Below are positions 1 through 5,528 of a stretch of DNA of 8,439 bases, piece by piece; position 1 is the first letter of the stretch; the number at the start of each line of letters is the position of its first letter. Made by a program: the position numbers and the translations under genes. The notes below the pieces were generated by a model that was not told the DNA's origin, did no database searches, and worked only from the letters and a program-made list of their open reading frames with translations. Source of the DNA: Burkholderiales bacterium (lineage in GTDB: Bacteria > Pseudomonadota > Gammaproteobacteria > Burkholderiales > SG8-39); NCBI GenBank assembly GCA_919902965.1, contig CAKKSJ010000236.1, positions 1 through 8,439 on the forward strand, written 5' to 3'.

Positions 1-416
1 TCGCCGATCAGCGGCTGCGGATCGGCCGCGTGGCGCACCAGCACCATGGCGCAGTAATAGTAGGCGCGGCGGTCGGCGCGTGGGGCGAGCGCGGCGATCA
101 GCTTTTGGTTGTTGCGCGCGTCGCGCGCTTCGCGGCTGGCCGCCTCGCCGGCGTAGCGCGCCGAGTGCACGCCGGGCTCACCGTCCAGTGCGGGGGCGCA
201 AATGCCGGAGTCGTCTGCCAGCGCCGGCAAACCCGAAAGTTCGGACGCGTGGCGTGCTTTCGCCAGCGCGTTTTCGAGGAAAGTGAAATGCGGCTCCTCC
301 GCGTCCGCAATGCCCAGCGCCGCCTGGGTCAGGACCTCACAGCCCAGCGGACCGAGTATCGCCCGGATTTCGCGCAGTTTGCCGGCGTTGCTGCTGGCGA
401 TGACCAATTTTTTCAT
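1..416 (-). CDS. rdgB: RdgB/HAM1-family non-canonical purine NTP pyrophosphatase, partial (C-terminus off the left edge)
   Basis: Hydrolyses dITP, XTP and ITP to monophosphates plus PPi in the cytoplasm, keeping deaminated purines out of DNA and RNA. I translated 138 codons from the ATG at 416 down to the window edge. The start reads MKKLVIASSNAGKLREI, the SNxxK nucleotide-binding signature at the N-terminus of this family. It is followed by an ENALAKA segment near residue 48, ALADDSG near residue 65 (catalytic and metal-binding acidic residues) and GVHSARYAG near residue 82. Full-length proteins run to about 195-200 residues, so roughly 60 are missing to the left. The gene lies 120 nt downstream of the ArsR gene on the same strand. 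No good Shine-Dalgarno sequence precedes the ATG. Family assignment is very secure; nothing links the gene functionally to the cytochrome cluster. Confidence 0.95.
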   Translation of the reverse strand, partial: MKKLVIASSNAGKLREIRAILGPLGCEVLTQAALGIADAEEPHFTFLENALAKARHASELSGLPALADDSGICAPALDGEPGVHSARYAGEAASREARDARNNQKLIAALAPRADRRAYYYCAMVLVRHAADPQPLIG

Positions 417-422
417 CGGCGC

Positions 423-428
423 ATTCTA
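423..428 (-). promoter_or_regulatory. Possible -10 element for rdgB
   Basis: On the minus strand this reads TAGAAT, five of six matches to TATAAT, and ends 6 nt before the rdgB ATG. If used, transcription would start at or next to the start codon, giving a leaderless or nearly leaderless mRNA. This would fit the absence of a clear Shine-Dalgarno sequence. No convincing -35 hexamer lies 16-18 nt upstream, so the call is weak. Confidence 0.2.
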
Positions 429-472
429 CCCCGAACGCGCCGCAGCACCGAGGCTGCACCCACTTTGCGACG

Positions 473-506
473 GGCGCGGTGTGCCCCCGCCGGGCGGGTT
501 CGCGCC
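473..506. other. GC-rich stem-loop between arsR and rdgB
   Basis: The outer arms GGCGCG (473-478) and CGCGCC (501-506) enclose inner arms CCCGC (486-490) and GCGGG (494-498). The structure is strong but is not followed by a T tract on either strand, so it is not a canonical intrinsic terminator. It could slow polymerase or protect the 3' end of the arsR transcript before rdgB. The pairing is seen directly; the role is inference. Confidence 0.35.
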
Positions 507-536
507 GCAGGCTGCGTAGCCGGCCAGCGCTTGCGA

Positions 537-875
537 TCAATGCATCGGGCGCAACAGTTCGCGGCGCAGCGGAAGCTTGTCGTCCATGCGCCGGGAAATA
601 TTCTTGCATATAGCCCGGCACAGCTCAACCATGGTCGTGTCCGCTGAGCTGTAATAGACCCGGTTGCCCTGCTTGCGCCGTGCGAGCACGCCGTTACGAT
701 GCATTATGCCAAGGTGGCGCGATACGTTGGTCTGGCTGGCGCCGAGTTCCTCGACGATTTGCGACACGGTCTTCTCCGATTCGCAAACGATATGCATGAT
801 GCGCAGGCGCATGGGTTCGGAAAGCACGTCGAAGTATGCGGCCACGGCGTCTATGGCGTGGATGCGTTCATCCAT
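537..875 (-). CDS. ArsR/SmtB-family winged-helix transcriptional repressor
   Basis: A 112-residue dimeric DNA-binding regulator, the usual size for the family. The N-terminal helix runs into the family signature LSEPMRLRIMHIV (18-30). A helix-turn-helix follows with the recognition helix around SQTNVSRHLGIM (47-58), then the wing RRKQGNRVYY (66-75) and a C-terminal dimerisation helix from about residue 79. It lacks the CxC alpha-3 metal site of classical arsenic sensors. It does carry Cys31 at the end of helix 2, and Cys86 and Cys90 in the C-terminal helix. A thiol- or metal-sensing role is therefore plausible; SqrR/BigR-type persulfide sensors also pair a helix-2 Cys with a C-terminal-helix Cys, though the spacing here (55-59) looks shorter than I recall for them. 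The ATG has a strong AAGGAGG at 880-886. The gene is divergent from the cytochrome cluster and sits under an operator-embedded promoter, so autorepression and control of the cluster are likely. The inducer is unknown. Confidence 0.93.
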   Translation of the reverse strand: MDERIHAIDAVAAYFDVLSEPMRLRIMHIVCESEKTVSQIVEELGASQTNVSRHLGIMHRNGVLARRKQGNRVYYSSADTTMVELCRAICKNISRRMDDKLPLRRELLRPMH

Positions 876-905
876 TTGGCCTCCTTGCCATTCTAGTCCA
901 TCAAG

Positions 906-935
906 TGACTATATGATCAGCGAAGCATATTGTCA
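906..935. promoter_or_regulatory. Probable ArsR-family operator: 10-bp inverted repeat over the arsR promoter
   Basis: The left half-site TGACTATATG (906-915) and right half-site CATATTGTCA (926-935) are reverse complements at 9 of 10 positions, separated by 10 bp. The repeat covers both the -35 and the -10 of the arsR promoter, so a bound dimer would directly exclude polymerase. AT-rich interrupted palindromes overlapping their own promoter are typical of ArsR/SmtB repressors. Binding by this particular protein is inference. Confidence 0.7.
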
Positions 936-936
936 A
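908..936 (-). promoter_or_regulatory. Sigma-70 promoter of the arsR-family gene
   Basis: On the minus strand a perfect -35 TTGACA (936-931) is followed by exactly 17 nt and then -10 TATAGT (913-908, five of six matches). Transcription would start near 901, giving a leader of about 25 nt that carries the AAGGAGG ribosome-binding site. This is the best sigma-70 promoter in the window, and both hexamers lie inside the inverted repeat 906-935. Confidence 0.85.
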
Positions 937-975
937 ATGCGTCTTGGCATTGTTTTGCGGCGGGATACGCGCACC

Positions 976-1005
976 CGCCAGGGCCGCGCGCGCATACGCC
1001 TGGCG
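976..1005. repeat. GC-rich inverted repeat in the divergent region
   Basis: CGCCAGG (976-982) and CCTGGCG (999-1005) are perfect 7-bp arms around a 16-nt GC-rich spacer. The hexamer ATACGC also occurs twice nearby (965-970 and 994-999). There is no T tract and no adjacent gene end. It could be a protein-binding site or incidental in GC-rich DNA. Confidence 0.3.
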
Positions 1006-1055
1006 TAAGCCGGTCCGATCACATTAGCTGATCTGTGTCATCAATTCATACAATT

Positions 1056-1068
1056 TTACATGGTGTAA
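1056..1068. promoter_or_regulatory. Short palindrome upstream of the cytochrome operon
   Basis: TTACA (1056-1060) and TGTAA (1064-1068) are perfect 5-bp arms with a 3-bp spacer, in the most AT-rich part of the region and overlapping the -10-like TGTAAT (1064-1069). Its position suits an activator or second-repressor site, or part of the promoter. I do not recognise a known regulator consensus in it. Confidence 0.3.
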
Positions 1069-1080
1069 TCAGAAAGCCAT

Positions 1081-1112
1081 CATATGCGCATACACGCATA
1101 TACGCATAAGTA
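1081..1112. repeat. Tandem 8-bp repeat (CATAnnCG), about 3.5 copies
   Basis: The units are CATATGCG (1081-1088), CATACACG (1089-1096), CATATACG (1097-1104) and a degenerate CATAAGTA (1105-1112). The period is exact, with variation at positions 5 and 6 of the unit. The array lies about 125 bp upstream of the octaheme cytochrome start and contains the second operator-like palindrome. It could be an iterated protein-binding array. Confidence 0.6.
1082..1101. promoter_or_regulatory. Second operator-like palindrome upstream of the octaheme cytochrome gene
   Basis: ATATG (1082-1086), 10 bp, then CATAT (1097-1101) is the same core and spacing as in the arsR operator (911-915 and 926-930). The wider right half CATATACGCA matches the reverse complement of the left arsR half-site at 8 of 10 positions; the wider left half matches less well. 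It lies downstream of the candidate -10 hexamers, where a bound repressor would block start or early elongation. Shared control by the divergent ArsR protein is inferred. Confidence 0.5.
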
Positions 1113-1173
1113 AAGCAGGAAAGGAAAGCGAAACACTTCTTCAGTTTCATCGCGCCTACGGCTTCCTCTGCAT

Positions 1174-1211
1174 CGCCTCGTTTTTCGGGCCGCTGCGGTT
1201 TTCCGAAGGCG
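1174..1211 (+). other. Possible leader hairpin ahead of the octaheme cytochrome RBS
   Basis: CGCC (1174-1177) can pair with GGCG (1208-1211) and TTCGG (1184-1188) with CCGAA (1203-1207), leaving a 6-nt bulge on the 5' side and a loop that itself contains CCGC/GCGG. It ends 12 nt before the AGGAG at 1224. It may modulate translation or mRNA stability, or may be chance pairing in GC-rich DNA. Confidence 0.25.
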
Positions 1212-1237
1212 AATCACAATCGCAGGAGATATCCGCA

Positions 1238-2839
1238 GTGCTCACCAGAATTGTCCTGGCCGTCGTGATGGCCTGCATGCTGCCGGTGCCTGCGGCGCAC
1301 GCCGCGGCCGAAGCCGGATCGGCAAAGATACTGAAGTCCACCGCCGACCACGGCAAATTCAAGGAGCTGAAACAGGAATTCAACTCCGGGCCCGAGGTTA
1401 CCAAGGCCTGCCTCGGCTGCCATACGGAAGCCGCCAAGCAGATTCACAAGACCGAGCACTGGAACTGGGAATACAAGAGTGCGGAGGGGCAACTCCTGGG
1501 CAAGCGGCGCGTCATCAACAACTTCTGTACTTCGATTACATCCAACGAGGCCGATTGCGCCGCCTGTCATATCGGCTACGGTTTCAAGGACGAAAAGTTC
1601 GACTTCACGTCGGAAGTCAACGTCGATTGCCTGGTGTGCCACGACACCACGGGCAAGTACAAGAAACCCATCGGTTTTTCCGGGAATCCCGTCACCAAGA
1701 AGACGGAGCACCCGCCCGGTTCGGGCAAATTCATCCGCCCGGTCGATCTGAAGGACGTCGCGCAGCATGTCGGCAAGACCAGCCGTACTACCTGCGGCGC
1801 CTGCCATTTCTACGGCGGCGGCGGCGATGGTGTCAAGCACGGCGACCTGGACAGCTCGCTCGAAGCGCCGGAGAAGTCGCTAGACGTGCACATGGCTGCG
1901 GACGGCAGCAACTTCGTCTGCGACACCTGCCACGATACCCAGGGCCACCAGGTGCCCGGCAGCCGTTACGCGCCGACCGCGCAGGACAAGGGCGATGCGC
2001 TCGTACGCGGCAAGCAGGACAAGCGTAATCCGACCACATGCCAGGCCTGCCATGGCCAGGCGCCGCACAAGAAAATCGCCAAGCTCAACGACCATACCGA
2101 CAAGGTGGCCTGCCAGACCTGCCATATCCCGCGCTTCGCGCGCGGCGGCGTGCCCACCAAAATGTCCTGGGACTGGTCGACGTCGGGCAAGCGCGCGCCG
2201 GACGGCAAGCCGCTGGTGGTAAAGAATGCCGATTCATACGAGATCTACAACGGCAAGAAGGGCGACTTTGTCCTGGCCGAGAACGTGATACCCCAATACC
2301 TCTGGTTCAACGGCAAGGTGAAATACACCTTGCGCGGGGACAAGATTGACACCAGCAGCCAGCCGGTACACATCAACCACTTCGAAGGCAGCGCCAGCGA
2401 CGGAAAATCGCTGATCTGGCCGGTTAAGGTATTCCGCGGCAAACAGGCCTTTGACCCGGAGAACAAGACCCTGGTGGTGACCCATTTGGCCGGAGAGGAC
2501 GACAGCGCCTACTGGACGAATCTGAACTGGACCAAGGCCGTCGCCGCCGGCATGGCCTCGGTCAACGCGCCGTTCTCCGGCAAGGTCGATTTTATCGAGA
2601 CCGACAGTAGTTGGCCGATTACGCACATGGTGGCGCCGGCCAAGGATGCGCTGCGCTGCGCTGAATGCCATGCAGCCGGCGGCCGCCTGGAGAAGGTGGC
2701 AGGTGTCTACATCCCTGGCCGCGCCAGCGACCACGCGGGCTGGCTGGACACCGCCGGCTGGGCGCTGGCGGTGCTGACGCTGCTCGGCGTTCTCGGTCAC
2801 GGCCTGGCCAGAATCGTCTTATCCAAACGCAAGAAATAA
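1238..2839 (+). CDS. Membrane-anchored octaheme c-type cytochrome, tetrathionate reductase (OTR) family
   Basis: A 533-residue periplasmic multiheme cytochrome. The GTG start follows AGGAG by 9 nt and gives a complete signal peptide, cleaved near AHA/AAE (residue 22). Eight CxxCH heme motifs start at residues 58, 107, 131, 186, 228, 268, 292 and 474: seven within 240 residues, a gap of about 180, then the last. This number and clustering fit the octaheme tetrathionate-reductase family typified by Shewanella OTR, which in vitro reduces tetrathionate, nitrite and hydroxylamine and has a Lys-ligated active-site heme; several lysines follow the third motif (140-155), but I cannot assign the ligand. 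Residues 503-527 form a hydrophobic helix followed by SKRKK, a C-terminal inner-membrane anchor. The next gene, a b-type cytochrome, begins 12 nt after the stop, implying a quinol-to-cytochrome relay. The physiological substrate is unknown; hydroxylamine-oxidoreductase-like relatives are the main alternative. Confidence 0.92.
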   Translation: MLTRIVLAVVMACMLPVPAAHAAAEAGSAKILKSTADHGKFKELKQEFNSGPEVTKACLGCHTEAAKQIHKTEHWNWEYKSAEGQLLGKRRVINNFCTSITSNEADCAACHIGYGFKDEKFDFTSEVNVDCLVCHDTTGKYKKPIGFSGNPVTKKTEHPPGSGKFIRPVDLKDVAQHVGKTSRTTCGACHFYGGGGDGVKHGDLDSSLEAPEKSLDVHMAADGSNFVCDTCHDTQGHQVPGSRYAPTAQDKGDALVRGKQDKRNPTTCQACHGQAPHKKIAKLNDHTDKVACQTCHIPRFARGGVPTKMSWDWSTSGKRAPDGKPLVVKNADSYEIYNGKKGDFVLAENVIPQYLWFNGKVKYTLRGDKIDTSSQPVHINHFEGSASDGKSLIWPVKVFRGKQAFDPENKTLVVTHLAGEDDSAYWTNLNWTKAVAAGMASVNAPFSGKVDFIETDSSWPITHMVAPAKDALRCAECHAAGGRLEKVAGVYIPGRASDHAGWLDTAGWALAVLTLLGVLGHGLARIVLSKRKK

Positions 2840-2851
2840 AGGGAACCCGTG

Positions 2852-3460
2852 ATGGCACGTATCTATATTTTCAAACGCTTCGAGCGTTTCTGGCACTGGG
2901 CACAGACCGTGCTTGTCATATTCATGCTGGTGAGCGGTTTCGAGATCCACGGCAGCTACGCTCTGTTTGGCTGGGAAAAAGCGGCGAACCTGCACACTAC
3001 TGCGGCATGGGCGCTGATTGGGCTTTGGCTGTTTGCGATCTTCTGGCATTTCACCACCGGAGAGTGGAAGCAGTACATCCCTACCACCGAAAACATTTTC
3101 GGCGTGATGAACTACTACTCGGTGGGAATTTTCAACGGTACGCCGCATCCGTTTCGTGTCACCCAGCTCACCAAACACAACCCGCTGCAGCGGCTGGCCT
3201 ATCTCATACTCAAGCTGTTCATCAATCCCTTGATCTGGGTGAGCGGCCTCGCCTACCTCTATTACAACGAGCTCGGCGCTGCAAAGATTGCCAGCATCAA
3301 ACTCGGCTCGATCGCGCTGGCGCACACCGCCGGCGCGTTCATGATGCTCGCATTCGTGCTCGGCCACCTCTATCTCGCGACTACCGGCCAAACGCCACTC
3401 GCCCACATTAAGGCGATGATTACCGGCTGGACGCACGCACACGATGAATCGAGCCACTAG
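2852..3460 (+). CDS. Four-helix b-type cytochrome (cytochrome b561 / Ni-Fe hydrogenase b-subunit type)
   Basis: A 202-residue integral inner-membrane protein predicted to oxidise quinol and pass electrons to the octaheme cytochrome. Four hydrophobic helices lie at about 17-33, 48-68, 115-138 and 153-176. Candidate heme b ligands are His15, His48, His66, His158 and His172, in helices 1, 2 and 4 as in di-heme b561-type subunits. The N-terminal basic stretch with RFERFWHWAQ just before helix 1 is typical of this superfamily. The C-terminus is His-rich (THAHDESSH). I chose the ATG at 2852 over the GTG at 2849 because the spacing to AGGGAA (2840-2845) is 6 nt rather than 3. It is almost certainly co-transcribed with the upstream cytochrome gene. 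The electron donor and direction of flow are inferred. Confidence 0.88.
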   Translation: MARIYIFKRFERFWHWAQTVLVIFMLVSGFEIHGSYALFGWEKAANLHTTAAWALIGLWLFAIFWHFTTGEWKQYIPTTENIFGVMNYYSVGIFNGTPHPFRVTQLTKHNPLQRLAYLILKLFINPLIWVSGLAYLYYNELGAAKIASIKLGSIALAHTAGAFMMLAFVLGHLYLATTGQTPLAHIKAMITGWTHAHDESSH

Positions 3461-3464
3461 CTAC

Positions 3465-3480
3465 CGAGCGATTGCGCTCG
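3465..3480 (+). other. Hairpin just after the cytochrome b stop codon
   Basis: CGAGCG (3465-3470), loop ATTG, CGCTCG (3475-3480): a perfect 6-bp stem four bases after the stop. No T run follows, so it is more likely an mRNA-stabilising or processing element, or a weak attenuator, than a full terminator. Confidence 0.4.
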
Positions 3481-3504
3481 AGCGGCAGGGATCGAAGGAG
3501 ACTC

Positions 3505-3536
3505 CTGATCTGGCCTCGCGTATGCAGGTTGATCAG
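3505..3536. repeat. Inverted repeat in the leader of the porin gene
   Basis: CTGATC (3505-3510) and GATCAG (3531-3536) are perfect arms, with inner CCT (3514-3516) and AGG (3526-3528) also able to pair. TTGATC at 3529-3534 followed after 16 nt by CATATT (3551-3556) is a weak promoter-like pair, so the repeat could be an operator for a secondary promoter of the barrel gene or simply an RNA hairpin. Confidence 0.3.
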
Positions 3537-3605
3537 AACGCGGAACTGAACATATTGAAATGAAGTGCCCACTTGTCGAACCGTCCAAACCATGCGGAGA
3601 AATAG

Positions 3606-5387
3606 ATGAATAAGACCCTATCGAAACACGTAATGATCGCGCTTATGTCAGGGCTGGCGCTCCCCATCGCCGCCCATGCAGCAAATGACGACTTGGTCAA
3701 GAGGATAGATGCTTTATCCAGGGAAATTGAACAGTTAAAAATGCAGGTCAATGCAAATGATCAAAAGGCCAGCAAAGCGGCTGCAGAGCTAAAGAGTGAC
3801 GCCAAGCAGGCGGGGGGCAAGTCCCTGGCCAAGTGGCTGGACGTAGGTGGCGACTATCGATTTCGCGTAGATTCCCTCAGGGGCGAAACAAAACTGTTCA
3901 CCGATGTGAATGCGACGTTCGCAAATGCGCAGCAGAAACTGCAGGCTGATTTCTTCGCTAACCCGTCAACCGCAGCGGGTTCATCGACCTATTTCGGCGC
4001 ACCGGCGGCCGGCAGCATGTCCACCGCCGGCGCGCTAAGCGCCTTGATGAATTTCTCCCAGGGCATGGCGGCGGTAAGATCGATCGATCAGGCCAACGCG
4101 TTCGTGTCCAATCCGGCGAATGCGGGTCTGATCGCAGGTATCGGCGGTTTCGCCGTTCCGGTCGCAGCCTACAAGCCGGAAAACTCGACTCTGTACACCA
4201 ATCGATTGGGTGTTGATGTTCATGCCAAGGCTACGCAGGATGTGACCGTCAATGCGCGCTTCCTGATGTACAAGACCTTCGGCGCCCAGGATGATAAAGC
4301 CATAACAAACAGCGGCAATGCGCCGTATTTTGCCGACCGTGTCGGCGTATTCGATGGCACGCTTGGTCATGTGCCTTCCAGCAGCTACCTGAACGTCGAC
4401 CGCGCCTACGCCACCTTGAGCAATATCGCGGACCGGGACATGTGGTTTTCGGTAGGCCGCCGCCCGTCTACCAACGGCGCACCCAGCAATGTGAAACTGA
4501 ATAACCCCCGACCCGGCAATGGCGGCACGCCGTCGCTGCTGGTCGACTACGCTTTCGATGGCATGACGCTCGGCTATGCGCCGGATATCGACGGCCTGCC
4601 TGGCGCCTACGGCAAAGTCTGCTACGGACGCGGTTTCGAAAGCGGCTTCCGCCAGACCCCGGGCAATTCCTTGTCCGACACCGACATGCTGGGCATCGCG
4701 CTCATTCCGATCGATACCGATCCGCTGCGCGTCTGGCTGCAATGGAACCGCGGTTTCAGCATTTTCGATGCACCAACCATGAGCAATACCTACTTCGGGA
4801 ATACCTCGGCCAAGATAAACCTGGGCGACATCGAATGGTGGGGTGTAGGCGCCATGGGCACGGTGAAGAAAGTAGGCCCCGGCAACCTCAATTGGTTTGC
4901 CGACGTCGGGATGAGCGTTACCCATCCGAATCAGAATGTTTCGTCCCAGTTCGGTTTCCAGGGGCTGCTGACCGGCGCTTTCTTCTCGCCGGAAGCCCCG
5001 ACCAGCAAGACGGGCACGGCGGTGGCCCTGGGCCTGCGCTATGACCTTCCTTCGAATACCAAGCTGGGCGTTGAATACAACCATGGTTCGAAAAACTGGA
5101 TCACCTTTGCGCCTGCGGCTGACGACATGTGGACCTCCAAGGTCGGCACCCGCGGCAATGCCTACGATTTCTACCTGATCCAGGAACTGGACAAGAAGCC
5201 GGTCTCGTCCTACTTCAGCAAGACATTCTTCCGTTTCGGCTATCAGTACTACGATTTCCAGTACACCGGCAGCAATAACTGGGTCGGTGCACCGGTGAAG
5301 GTCTCGGACGTGAACGGGCAGATGATGACCACAACCCCGCTGAAGAATGCGCACAACCTGTATGCGACATTCGAAGTGAAATTCTGA
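3606..5387 (+). CDS. DUF3373-like outer-membrane beta-barrel (porin-like)
   Basis: A 593-residue exported protein. Residues 1-25 form a signal peptide ending AHA/AND. Residues 27-68 form a charged heptad-like coiled coil (VKRIDALSREIEQLKMQV), as in trimeric or peptidoglycan-contacting porins. The barrel begins near residue 78 with GGDYRFRVDSLRGE, a motif I associate with DUF3373 proteins, and ends in LYATFEVKF with the terminal Phe recognised by the BAM machinery. Alternating aromatic beta strands run throughout, and residues about 95-195 form an Ala/Gly/Ser-rich insertion, likely an extracellular loop or plug. The ATG has GGAGA (3596-3600) 5 nt upstream. The gene starts 145 nt after the b cytochrome gene on the same strand. 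The Geobacter selenite porin ExtI is, as far as I recall, a comparable barrel in a multiheme-cytochrome cluster. Admission of the oxyanion substrate is the inferred role; an MtrB-like conduit is less likely. Confidence 0.8.
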   Translation: MNKTLSKHVMIALMSGLALPIAAHAANDDLVKRIDALSREIEQLKMQVNANDQKASKAAAELKSDAKQAGGKSLAKWLDVGGDYRFRVDSLRGETKLFTDVNATFANAQQKLQADFFANPSTAAGSSTYFGAPAAGSMSTAGALSALMNFSQGMAAVRSIDQANAFVSNPANAGLIAGIGGFAVPVAAYKPENSTLYTNRLGVDVHAKATQDVTVNARFLMYKTFGAQDDKAITNSGNAPYFADRVGVFDGTLGHVPSSSYLNVDRAYATLSNIADRDMWFSVGRRPSTNGAPSNVKLNNPRPGNGGTPSLLVDYAFDGMTLGYAPDIDGLPGAYGKVCYGRGFESGFRQTPGNSLSDTDMLGIALIPIDTDPLRVWLQWNRGFSIFDAPTMSNTYFGNTSAKINLGDIEWWGVGAMGTVKKVGPGNLNWFADVGMSVTHPNQNVSSQFGFQGLLTGAFFSPEAPTSKTGTAVALGLRYDLPSNTKLGVEYNHGSKNWITFAPAADDMWTSKVGTRGNAYDFYLIQELDKKPVSSYFSKTFFRFGYQYYDFQYTGSNNWVGAPVKVSDVNGQMMTTTPLKNAHNLYATFEVKF

Positions 5388-5399
5388 GTCAAGTTATTT

Positions 5400-5477
5400 G
5401 CCGGACCGGCGACCGGATCCTGGCCCATCGGGTCGCTGTAGCCGGGGAAGCGAACGGGACAGCGTCCGAGGTCCGGC
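5400..5477 (+). other. Structured intercistronic region between the barrel and the small exported protein
   Basis: Perfect 8-bp arms GCCGGACC (5400-5407) and GGTCCGGC (5470-5477) enclose two further possible stems: GCGACC (5409-5414) with GGTCGC (5431-5436), and CGCTGT (5434-5439) with ACAGCG (5459-5464). The inner stems share three bases, so they could be alternatives or one could be shortened. A closed stem with mutually exclusive inner hairpins resembles a regulatory or processing RNA, but no known riboswitch class is recognised and there is no T run. Confidence 0.4.
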
Positions 5478-5528
5478 GAGTTTGAAGTGAGTTCAAGCCA
5501 ACCACATTTTGCGTTAAAGGAGCCTGTG

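Larger units (their letters stand above)
876..1237. other. Divergent regulatory region between arsR and the octaheme cytochrome gene
   Basis: This 362-bp region has no believable gene. From left to right it holds the arsR ribosome-binding site (880-886), the arsR promoter and operator (906-936), a GC-rich inverted repeat (976-1005), an AT-rich stretch with a short palindrome (1021-1070), an 8-bp tandem repeat containing a second operator-like palindrome (1081-1112), a leader hairpin (1174-1211) and the Shine-Dalgarno AGGAG (1224-1228) of the cytochrome gene. The rightward promoter is not obvious: TACAAT (1049-1054) and TGTAAT (1064-1069) are the best -10-like hexamers, but neither has a good -35. 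The rightward promoter may therefore be activator-dependent or use an atypical promoter. Confidence 0.7.

Noticed and set aside
30..647. A 205-codon plus-strand open frame at the left edge
   Set aside because: It runs antisense to the clear rdgB start and the end of the ArsR gene, and its Arg/Ala-rich product resembles no family.
1029..1043. FNR/ANR-type box (TGAT ... ATCA)
   Set aside because: The spacer is 7 nt, not the 4 nt of TTGAT-N4-ATCAA, and the outer bases do not fit.
1084..1113. A 9-codon leader peptide (ATG to TAA) upstream of the cytochrome gene
   Set aside because: It consists almost wholly of the CATAnnCG tandem repeat, has no proper Shine-Dalgarno, and lacks a run of regulatory codons or an adjacent attenuator.
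2849..3460. GTG start at 2849 for the b cytochrome
   Set aside because: It leaves only 3 nt to the Shine-Dalgarno; the ATG at 2852 has proper spacing.
4035..5354. A 439-codon open frame antisense to the barrel gene
   Set aside because: Its translation has no recognisable motif, signal or domain, and the sense frame is clearly a signal-bearing beta-barrel. Long antisense frames are common opposite GC-rich genes.
1238..5387. MtrABC-like outer-membrane electron conduit
   Set aside because: The octaheme protein carries an inner-membrane anchor and cannot sit inside the barrel, and there is no outer-membrane multiheme lipoprotein in the window.
5400..5410. GCCGG-A-CCGGC palindrome as a tight hairpin
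   Set aside because: A 1-nt loop is not feasible; the longer pairing 5400-5407 with 5470-5477 is more reasonable.
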